From an uncultured Acinetobacter sp. (GTDB lineage Bacteria > Cyanobacteriota > Vampirovibrionia > Gastranaerophilales > Gastranaerophilaceae), in contig CAMORE010000081.1 in NCBI GenBank assembly GCA_946623365.1, forward strand, positions 1-9,266: a stretch of DNA of 9,266 bases. Reading direction: 5' to 3'. Both the position numbers and the translations under genes were made by a program. Positions 1 through 5,694 of the stretch are shown here, piece after piece. The notes beneath the pieces are model-generated. The model had not been told where the DNA came from. It ran no database searches and saw only the letters and a program-made list of their open reading frames with translations. The stretch's first letter is position 1, and each line of letters begins with the position of its first letter.

Positions 1-1019
1 GCGTGTGCCAGAGGTGCCTGAGTATCTATAGAATCATAAGGGACAACACCCGTTAAAACAAGCGCCGCACAAACATATAATATAGTACATATCAAAAGAG
101 TGCCCATAATTGCAATAGGTAAATCCCGTTGAGGATTTTTTGTTTCTTCTGCAGCGGTTGAGATTGCATCAAAACCGATATAAGCAAAAAATATTACAAA
201 CGCACCGGTAAAGATTCCTTCAATACCGTTCGGAGCAAATGTTGCCATATTTAAGCCCCAATTCTCAGGCTTAACATAAAATGAACCTACAACGATAAAC
301 GAAAGAATAATAAACATGTTTACCCCAACCATTATGGTTGCAACTTTCGTAGATTCTTTTACACCTTTTATCAAAAGTAATGTTAAAATAAATACTATGG
401 CAAGAGCCGGAACATTAACAGCTATCGGTATATTTATATCAAACGGCAAATGTAAAAATGGCATTTTGTCATGCACATCCCAACCATATTTATTACAGAG
501 TTCATACATCGTTCTATAATCATTTCTTAACCAAAGCGGGCAATTAACAACAAACGCAGGAAGAATATGTTTGAATCCCTTTAAAAATTGAACAAAATAC
601 CCTGTCCAAGCGCTTGCAACCGTAATATTACCGATTGCATACTCAAGCATTAAAATCCAACCTACCATCCATGCCATAAATTCACCCATTGTAGCGTAAG
701 TGTATGTATAAGCACTGCCTGCAACAGGAATCATAGAAGCTATTTCAGAATAAGAAAGAGCAGAAAATACACTTGCAATTGCAGCCAAAAGCATTGATAT
801 TACTATTGCCGTTCCTGCTCCTGCACCGTCCGAGCTTCCTACTATTGCACTTCCGATAATTGTAAAAATTCCGGTTCCGACAACTGCACCGATTCCTAAA
901 ATTATCAAGTCAAACGCATTTAATGTCTTTTTTAATTCTGAATTAACTCCCTCATCAATGAGTTCTTGAGGACTTTTACATTTAATTAAATTTTTAAATA
1001 TTACTCTTAAATTTTCCAT
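1..1019 (-). CDS. APC-family amino-acid permease, second tandem copy (3' part cut by window edge)
   Basis: This is an inner-membrane amino-acid transporter of the APC superfamily, closest in feel to the cationic amino-acid transporter (CAT) group; the substrate cannot be read from sequence. 339 codons are visible from the ATG at 1017-1019, and the frame is open to the left edge. The first transmembrane helix carries the family glycine motif 'GIGAVVGTGIF'. Further on come 'MIPVAGSAYTYTYATMGEF', 'WILMLEYAIG' and the conserved 'FFAYIGFDAISTAAEETKNP' block before the next helix. The protein aligns along its whole visible length with the permease encoded just upstream, so the two are tandem paralogs; a 20-nt stretch is identical between the genes (640-659 and 2218-2237). 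Only 6 nt separate its ATG from the stop of the upstream copy. No strong Shine-Dalgarno precedes it, only A/G-rich 'AAAGAA' inside the end of the upstream gene. Translation is therefore probably coupled to the first permease in one operon. Confidence 0.93.
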   Translation of the reverse strand, partial: MENLRVIFKNLIKCKSPQELIDEGVNSELKKTLNAFDLIILGIGAVVGTGIFTIIGSAIVGSSDGAGAGTAIVISMLLAAIASVFSALSYSEIASMIPVAGSAYTYTYATMGEFMAWMVGWILMLEYAIGNITVASAWTGYFVQFLKGFKHILPAFVVNCPLWLRNDYRTMYELCNKYGWDVHDKMPFLHLPFDINIPIAVNVPALAIVFILTLLLIKGVKESTKVATIMVGVNMFIILSFIVVGSFYVKPENWGLNMATFAPNGIEGIFTGAFVIFFAYIGFDAISTAAEETKNPQRDLPIAIMGTLLICTILYVCAALVLTGVVPYDSIDTQAPLAH

Positions 1020-1025
1020 AATTTG

Positions 1026-2600
1026 CTATTCTTTATTTTCTGTTACTTTTTCGGCTTTTCTGTTTTTCCAATATCCGTATGTTGCATATATTAAAATACC
1101 CATCATAATCCACACAACAAATAATTCTGTTGAAAGTTTTGCTGATTCACCTTTTGCCGTAAACATCATAAATGCCATTAATCCTCCGCAGCATAATATT
1201 CCTGCAAGCGGAAACCAAGGACAGAACGGAACTTTAAAAGGTCTTGGTCTATCCGGATCTATTTTTCTTAATATTAAAATTGCAACACAAACGATAATGA
1301 AAGATGTAAATGTTCCAAAGTTACATAGAGCTGCCGCTACATCAAGATTTAATGTCAATGTCCCGAAAATTGAAACAATACAGACAGCCCAAGTTAAAAC
1401 GTGGGGAGTATTAAATTTAGGATGTAGCTTTTGGAACACTTCAGGTAAAAAGTTATCACGACTCATTACATATAAAATTCTTGTTGCTGCCATTTGCATT
1501 ACAAGCAATACTGATGTTAAACCTGCTATTATACCTACGGACATAAATCCAGGAACAGCTTTTGCCATCCAGCCATGTAATACATTTTCCATCGTAAATG
1601 CAAGAGGCGCTCCTAAAAATGCAGGGTCAACCTGACCTTGAGTTCTATACATTCCGGTAAGTGCTAATGCTACAAGAGTGTAAACAATAGTCGTTACAAT
1701 CAGCGAACCGATAATACCTCTCGGTAAATCTCTTTGAGGATTTTTACATTCTTCTGCTGTTGTTGCGAGAGCATCAAATCCTATATATGCAAAAAATATT
1801 ATAAATGCGCCCATAAATATTCCGCTAAACCCGTTTGGTGCAAAAGGCACCCAATTTGCAGGTTTTGCAAAAAACAGCCCTGTAATTACGAACAACGCAA
1901 TAATACCGAGCTTTAACACCACCATAAATGTTGCCATTTTTGTTGAATCTTTTGTTCCTCTGACGAGAGTTAAGGTAATAAATAATATTATCAATGCAGC
2001 CGGAAGATTTATTGAGAAAGGAATTCCGCATATAGACGGGATTGCCGAATGATAGTCGATACCTTGTGCAGAAAGAGTATGCACAGCGCTTCTATAATCA
2101 TTAACAAGCCATACAGGCGGATTTGTTATAAAAGCAGGTAAAATATGCCCGAATCCCTTTAAGAATTGAATAACGTAATTTGCCCACGCACAAGATACCG
2201 CAATAAAAGCAATCACGTACTCAAGCATTAAAATCCAGCCTACAAGCCATGCTGCAAACTCTCCCAATGTTGCGAAAGTATAGGAATACGCACCACCTGC
2301 GACAGGAATCATTGCGGCAAATTCGCTAAAACACAGTGCCGAAAATACACAAGCAATAGCTGCTATTATCATAGAAATAACCAGAGCCGGCCCTGCTCCG
2401 GGACTTGTTCCGTCAGCAGAACCTGCCGCCGCAATACCTACGACAGCAAAAATTCCCGAACCGATAATTGCACCTACGCCTAAAATAATTAAATCCCAAA
2501 CTCCGAGGGTTTTTTCCAGCCCGCCTTTAGCGGCCCCCGCAAGTGCGTCATCTGGATTTTTTCGTTTTAACATGTTTGATATTATATCGGTTAGTGCCAT
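1026..2600 (-). CDS. APC-family amino-acid permease (CAT-like), first tandem copy
   Basis: A 524-residue polytopic inner-membrane protein of the APC superfamily, probably an amino-acid importer of the cationic amino-acid transporter type. Helix 1 has the substrate/ion-site glycine motif 'GVGAIIGSGIF' (about residues 41-51). 'MIPVAGGAYSYTFATLGEF' (97-115) and 'FFAYIGFDALATTAEECKNP' (269-288) are the other family signatures. About twelve hydrophobic segments follow one another, and the tail is charged (K/E-rich). A polar loop at about residues 158-196 separates two helix groups; the neighbouring paralog has a similar loop that differs in sequence. The length suits the family. The start is supported by 'AGAAAGG' about 7-9 nt upstream. 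The gene follows glyQ after a 170-bp gap and is followed after 6 nt by its paralog. The substrate is not determinable here: similar sequences are annotated as cationic, branched-chain or general amino-acid permeases. Confidence 0.95.
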   Translation of the reverse strand: MALTDIISNMLKRKNPDDALAGAAKGGLEKTLGVWDLIILGVGAIIGSGIFAVVGIAAAGSADGTSPGAGPALVISMIIAAIACVFSALCFSEFAAMIPVAGGAYSYTFATLGEFAAWLVGWILMLEYVIAFIAVSCAWANYVIQFLKGFGHILPAFITNPPVWLVNDYRSAVHTLSAQGIDYHSAIPSICGIPFSINLPAALIILFITLTLVRGTKDSTKMATFMVVLKLGIIALFVITGLFFAKPANWVPFAPNGFSGIFMGAFIIFFAYIGFDALATTAEECKNPQRDLPRGIIGSLIVTTIVYTLVALALTGMYRTQGQVDPAFLGAPLAFTMENVLHGWMAKAVPGFMSVGIIAGLTSVLLVMQMAATRILYVMSRDNFLPEVFQKLHPKFNTPHVLTWAVCIVSIFGTLTLNLDVAAALCNFGTFTSFIIVCVAILILRKIDPDRPRPFKVPFCPWFPLAGILCCGGLMAFMMFTAKGESAKLSTELFVVWIMMGILIYATYGYWKNRKAEKVTENKE

Positions 2601-2770
2601 TATTAAACCTTTCTATATTTATAGGACGGGGGGAAACCCAACATTAACTTTATCAATATTTGAATAATATAACTCTGGATGCTGTACACTTACCTATAGC
2701 AAAACCTTCTGCAATTTATTTCGTTGGTACATTTAAAAATATAATATTCTATATTCTATGCGCCTTTAAC

Positions 2771-3646
2771 TTAACCCTTGCAAAGCGGGAATCCGAGTTT
2801 TTCTCTTTGTTCGACATAGAGTTTTGCTACTGCTGATGCCATAGTACGTACTCTGTTAATAAAGTTAATACGCTCGTCTTTAGAAATTACACCTCTTGCA
2901 TCAAGAAGATTAAAAGTATGAGAGCATTTTAAAACGTAGTCATAAGCAGGCAATACAAGCTCTGCCTTAACACAGTTATCAACTTCTGCTTGATATGCAT
3001 CAAAAAGTTTAAACAATCTGTCTGCATCAGAATATTCAAAATTATACTTTGATTGTTCAATTTCATTTTGAAGGTAAATATCACCATATTTCAATGTATT
3101 ATTCCACATAATATCAAATACTGATTCCTTATTTTGGATATACATTGCAATTCTCTCTAAACCATACGTAATTTCTAATGCAACCGGCTTAACTTCCAGA
3201 CCGCCAACTTGTTGAAAATATGTAAATTGAGTAATTTCCATACCGTCTAACCAAACTTCCCAACCTACACCTGCTGCACCTAAAGTCGGTGATTCCCAGT
3301 TATCTTCGACAAATCTTACATCGTGCTTTGATAAATCTATCCCCATTGCCTCAAGACTTTTTAAATATAATTCTTGTGCATTATCAGGAGATGGCTTAAG
3401 TATAACCTGATATTGAAAATAATGTCCCAATCTGTTTGGGTTTTCTCCGTATCTCGCATCAGTTGGTCTTCTGCAAGGTTCAACCATCGCTGTTTGCCAA
3501 GGTTCCGGCCCCAAAGCTCTCAGAAAAGTTGCAGGATTCATCGTAGAAGCCCCTTTTTCAATATCATACGGCTGTTGAATTATACAACCATAGTCAGACC
3601 AAAAACGTGACAAATTTAAAATTAAATCTTGAAAATTTAGCGCCAT
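2771..3646 (-). CDS. glyQ: Glycine--tRNA ligase alpha subunit
   Basis: GlyQ is the catalytic alpha subunit of the bacterial alpha2-beta2 glycyl-tRNA synthetase. It forms glycyl-adenylate and, with the GlyS beta subunit, charges tRNA-Gly in the cytosol. The 291 residues match the family's usual length of about 290-300 and read like the E. coli protein throughout. Class II signatures are intact: 'RALGPEPWQTAMVEPCRRPT', then 'RYGENPNRLGHYFQYQV' (motif 2 region), 'FVEDNWESPTLGAAGVGWEV', 'MEITQFTYFQQVGGLE' and 'ITYGLERIAMYIQ' (motif 3). The C-terminus has the typical 'SHTFNLLDARGVIS' and ends '...LGFPLCKG'. The ATG is preceded by 'AAAGGA' at about 7 nt, and a strong promoter lies 37 bp upstream. 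glyS is not beside it: the next gene is an amino-acid permease. In many bacteria the pair is adjacent, but I recall the two being separated in cyanobacteria. The leader is only about 30 nt, so no T-box riboswitch precedes it. Confidence 0.98.
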   Translation of the reverse strand: MALNFQDLILNLSRFWSDYGCIIQQPYDIEKGASTMNPATFLRALGPEPWQTAMVEPCRRPTDARYGENPNRLGHYFQYQVILKPSPDNAQELYLKSLEAMGIDLSKHDVRFVEDNWESPTLGAAGVGWEVWLDGMEITQFTYFQQVGGLEVKPVALEITYGLERIAMYIQNKESVFDIMWNNTLKYGDIYLQNEIEQSKYNFEYSDADRLFKLFDAYQAEVDNCVKAELVLPAYDYVLKCSHTFNLLDARGVISKDERINFINRVRTMASAVAKLYVEQREKLGFPLCKG

Positions 3647-3682
3647 TTCATATTCCTTTGTTGTAAAATTTACACTTTATTT

Positions 3683-3711
3683 AGTATACATAGAAATGAG
3701 GTAAATATCAA
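3683..3711 (-). promoter_or_regulatory. Sigma70-type promoter of glyQ
   Basis: Reading on the minus strand, a -35 box TTGATA (3706-3711) and a -10 box TATACT (3683-3688) are separated by exactly 17 bp. Both are one mismatch from consensus. Initiation would be near 3676, giving a leader of about 30 nt that ends in the 'AAAGGA' ribosome-binding site of glyQ. A run of five C lies just upstream of the -35 box on the same strand (3712-3717 region). Confidence 0.72.
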
Positions 3712-3761
3712 AGGGGGTGCCGTAAATATATAAAGTTTTGTAAAAATTTGTTAAATTTTCC

Positions 3762-4013
3762 TTATATATTTTTTAATTTTTTAATTTGTTCTGCGTCAGG
3801 TTTCATTGCTTCACGTATCTCTTTGTATGTTTCAATCATATGTTTGAAAAATGTTGTTATCGGATTTTCATTACGGAATTCCGGCATATACTGACCATAA
3901 CGCATTTCTCCTGCCTTTGGTGTATGAGAAGAATAACCGACGATTTTTCTTGGAAGATACTTTTTAACAGTTCCCCAACCTTGAAAATTTACATTGTTTA
4001 CAGAATTTAGCAT
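3762..4013 (-). CDS. Small orphan protein with N-terminal NNVNFQG motif (83 aa)
   Basis: I do not recognise a characterised family. The chosen start is the ATG at 4011-4013, because 'AGAAGGA' sits about 5 nt upstream; the same frame could extend 26 codons further up, but that extension lacks a good ribosome-binding site. The 83-residue product begins 'MLNSVNNVNFQGWGTVKKYL', has no signal peptide or membrane helix, and ends in a charged, probably helical segment (about residues 55-83, rich in K and E). It is basic overall. Short proteins and N-termini carrying '(I/V)NFxG' are, as I recall, frequent in gut Melainabacteria genomes, with unknown role; this is memory, not a search. It sits between the M20 peptidase and glyQ in the same direction. 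A TATAAT at 4030-4035 could be a -10 box giving a very short leader, but no clear -35 was found. Confidence 0.7.
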   Translation of the reverse strand: MLNSVNNVNFQGWGTVKKYLPRKIVGYSSHTPKAGEMRYGQYMPEFRNENPITTFFKHMIETYKEIREAMKPDAEQIKKLKNI

Positions 4014-4106
4014 ATTTTTCCTTCTTTTAATTATATTCCATATAAAACTAAAACGCGTAAAAATAAAATTTGCCAACAGTATTTTAAACAATTTTATTAT
4101 ATCTAT

Positions 4107-5402
4107 TTACACTTCATTAAAAACTATAAAGGTATTTTTTATCACTTCGTAGCCTTTTAACAATGATTTATAGTCAACTTTCTCCTTTGCCGAATGCATA
4201 TTATAAACATCGGCTAATCCAAGAAGTGTGGGCATAAATGTTTCTCCTTTAGAGTTTTTATGCTGACAATAAATATGAGTTTCCGCTGCTGCATGGAATG
4301 ACGAAATTTCATTTTCTATTCCTGCTCTTTTACAAGCTTCTGTATGTACTTTTTCAATTCTGTCGTCCTTAGCTCTCTCAAAGGGGAGTAAATGAATTTC
4401 AAACTCAATCTCTGCTTTTGCAAGTCCTTCATATTTTTTATTAAATTTATCAACTATAGAAGACATCAAGGCTTTCAGTTCATTTTCTTTTTCCGTACTG
4501 GCGCTTCTTATTGAATAAGATGCCATACCTAATGTATTGATGATATTTGTAGATGTCTTTTTCATAATCTCAGTTATATAATCGTTCGTTTTTATACCCT
4601 TTTCTACAATTGAAGCTACTGAATTTTGGATTCCGCCTGCAACTATTGCCCCAAGGTTACAAGATGTTATGACACCTGTTTCATCTTTATAAAAAACGCC
4701 CTGAGGAAGCTCTGCAAGAAGTTCTGCTATTAACTTTGCAGCATTCAGTCTTGTTTCGTCTCCGATATCGATTCCGGAATGACCGCCTTTCAGACCGTTA
4801 ACAATTATTTTTACTCTGGTATAACTTGCACCTGATATTTGCAGTTGACCTAATTTATCTGCATCATTTACAAGAACATATTTAGATAAAATTTTATCAA
4901 ATTCCACGTGTTCAATTCCGCTCATACCGCTTTCTTCGTCACGTGTAAAAGTTATTTCTAAACCTCCATGTGGAAATACGTTCCCCTCGCCCCTTGTGGG
5001 AGAGGGGTTAGGGGTGAGGGATCCTCTTGTTGGTATCAATCCGTTTACCACCTCTTTTGCAAGCATCAGAGCACAAGCTACGCCAACTTTATCATCAGCA
5101 CCGAGAGTTCTTCCTTCAGCATGGATAAAACCTTCATTATCAAGATAAATATTAACCGGACTGTCATCCCCAACAACATCCATATGTGAAGAAAGCATTA
5201 TAGGTTCTTTTGTTTCATCTGTTGCCGGAACATGAATATAAATATTGCCGTAATTATCTTTTTTTCCGTTTATTCCGTTTTTTTCACAAAAATCTAAAAT
5301 CCAATCAATTTCCCTGTCTTCTTTTAATGATGGAGATGGGATTGAAACAAGATGACAAAAAATATCCAAAACTTCATTTTCTTTTCTTAAATTTTCCAAC
5401 AT
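4107..5402 (-). CDS. M20-family metallo-di/tripeptidase (PepT/PepD-like) with in-frame repeat insertion
   Basis: A cytosolic zinc-dependent peptidase of the M20 family that trims di- or tripeptides to amino acids. The motifs of the two-metal site are in order (431-aa numbering): 'SSHMDVV' with H73 and D75, 'LGADDKVG' with the bridging D103, 'TRDEESGM' with the catalytic E156 and metal ligand E157, 'VNDAD' with D180/D182, and a C-terminal 'NMHSAKEKV' with H403. 'GLKGGHSGIDIG' (about 203-214) resembles the PepD/M20C dimerisation-domain motif, whereas the size without the insertion (411 aa) is more like PepT, so the exact subfamily is open. Residues 125-144 have no counterpart in the family and are encoded by a GC-rich repeat (4971-5030). 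Removing them restores a normal 'GLIP-HGGLEITFTRDEE' junction. The reading frame is intact, so the enzyme may still work. Start: ATG at 5400-5402, with AAGGAG 9 nt upstream; a GTG one codon earlier (5405) is equally well spaced. The gene probably shares a transcript with the two genes upstream. Confidence 0.93.
   Translation of the reverse strand: MLENLRKENEVLDIFCHLVSIPSPSLKEDREIDWILDFCEKNGINGKKDNYGNIYIHVPATDETKEPIMLSSHMDVVGDDSPVNIYLDNEGFIHAEGRTLGADDKVGVACALMLAKEVVNGLIPTRGSLTPNPSPTRGEGNVFPHGGLEITFTRDEESGMSGIEHVEFDKILSKYVLVNDADKLGQLQISGASYTRVKIIVNGLKGGHSGIDIGDETRLNAAKLIAELLAELPQGVFYKDETGVITSCNLGAIVAGGIQNSVASIVEKGIKTNDYITEIMKKTSTNIINTLGMASYSIRSASTEKENELKALMSSIVDKFNKKYEGLAKAEIEFEIHLLPFERAKDDRIEKVHTEACKRAGIENEISSFHAAAETHIYCQHKNSKGETFMPTLLGLADVYNMHSAKEKVDYKSLLKGYEVIKNTFIVFNEV
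4971..5030 (-). repeat. GC-rich partly palindromic element inserted in frame in the peptidase gene
   Basis: These 60 bp are far richer in G+C than their AT-rich surroundings and add 20 codons exactly between the peptidase's 'GLIP' and 'HGG'. The core has an imperfect hairpin: CCCCTC (4983-4988) pairs with GAGGGG (5002-5007), and inside it CCC (4991-4993) pairs with GGG (4998-5000). Read on the minus strand it encodes 'LTPNPSPTRGEG'; the plus strand gives 'PLAPCGRGVRGEG'. From memory, both peptide types recur in predicted proteins of unrelated bacteria because dispersed palindromic repeats are translated there. The host bases flanking it both end in CCA (5031-5033 and 4971-4973), a possible 3-bp duplication. 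Elements that insert in frame inside genes are known in Rickettsia (RPE); similarity in behaviour is inferred, not relatedness. Only one copy lies in this window. Confidence 0.75.
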
Positions 5403-5431
5403 CACAATAATCTCCTTATATGTTCAACCAT

Positions 5432-5490
5432 CTAAAAATTTACCCCCTAAAAATTTACCCCTAAAAGATATTTACACCTTTACCCCTTTA
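5432..5490 (-). repeat. Short tandem repeat between the zinc-ribbon-like gene and the peptidase gene
   Basis: Two exact, abutting 15-bp copies of CTAAAAATTTACCCC (written on the plus strand) occupy 5432-5446 and 5447-5461. A degraded third copy (TAAAAGATATTTACACC, 5462-5478) and a final TTTACCCC piece (5479-5486) follow, reaching the stop codon of the gene at 5488-5694. In the minus-strand transcript the array would read as repeated GGGGUAAAUUUUUAG just ahead of the peptidase's ribosome-binding site. It could be replication slippage or a protein-binding array. No hairpin or terminator was found in it. Confidence 0.7.
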
Positions 5491-5694
5491 GCTGCCGCGG
5501 AAAAATCTCCTGTTTGTTGCGTTTTCGTTATTACTGTCTATTCTTACTTGAATAGAACGCAAACATTTCGGACATCTTCCCCTATATAGAGTGCCTTCTT
5601 TATTTTTATACAATCTGCCGTATGTATGACAGCATTCAAACCAAACTCCTATAAATTTGCGTTTTTGTTGTTCCTGATTATCTTCGTCCGCCAT
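5488..5694 (-). CDS. Small zinc-ribbon-like protein (68 aa), overlapping the GHL10 gene
   Basis: Hypothetical small protein of unknown role, probably soluble and cytosolic. After a polar N-terminus ('MADEDNQEQQKRKF') comes a compact domain: 'VWFECCHTYGRLYKN' with C21, C22 and H23, a 'GTLYRGRCPKC' with C41 and C44, and a closing 'RRFFRGS'. The CC...CPxC layout suggests one bound zinc. I recall similar short proteins ('CC..Y.R.Y...GT.Y.G.CP.C ... RFF') as uncharacterised families in several phyla. The start at 5692-5694 is chosen because AGAGGA lies 7 nt upstream; an ATG 16 codons earlier in the same frame has no comparable site. The start lies inside the end of the GHL10 gene (17-nt overlap, different frame), so the two are very likely translationally coupled and on one transcript. 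No signal peptide is visible, although its partner is secreted. Confidence 0.8.
   Translation of the reverse strand: MADEDNQEQQKRKFIGVWFECCHTYGRLYKNKEGTLYRGRCPKCLRSIQVRIDSNNENATNRRFFRGS

Noticed and set aside
1297..2031. ORFs of 60-112 codons on both strands within the first permease gene
   Set aside because: They are out-of-frame readings of a clearly coding region, with no family features and no ribosome-binding sites.
2715..2770. Weak AT hairpin after glyQ (AATATA with TATATT, then T5)
   Set aside because: Six A-T pairs only; it is indistinguishable from the base composition and not reliable as a terminator.
3647..3761. T-box riboswitch upstream of glyQ
   Set aside because: The promoter lies about 37 bp before the start codon, so the leader is far too short for a T-box, and no antiterminator structure is visible.
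4014..4091. 26-codon N-terminal extension of the 83-aa orphan (MFKILLANFIF...)
   Set aside because: A strong Shine-Dalgarno stands before the internal ATG at 4013, while the longer start has none. The hydrophobic extension looks like translated AT-rich intergenic DNA.
4021..4106. Possible terminator between the peptidase and the 83-aa gene
   Set aside because: The only pairing (TAAAATT with AATTTTA) is AT-only with a loop of about 18 nt and a bulge, too weak to call.
4968..5189. Plus-strand ORF starting MWKYVPLAPCGRGVRGEG
   Set aside because: It lies antisense inside the peptidase gene. The familiar-looking peptide comes from reading the palindromic repeat on its other strand, and there is no ribosome-binding site.
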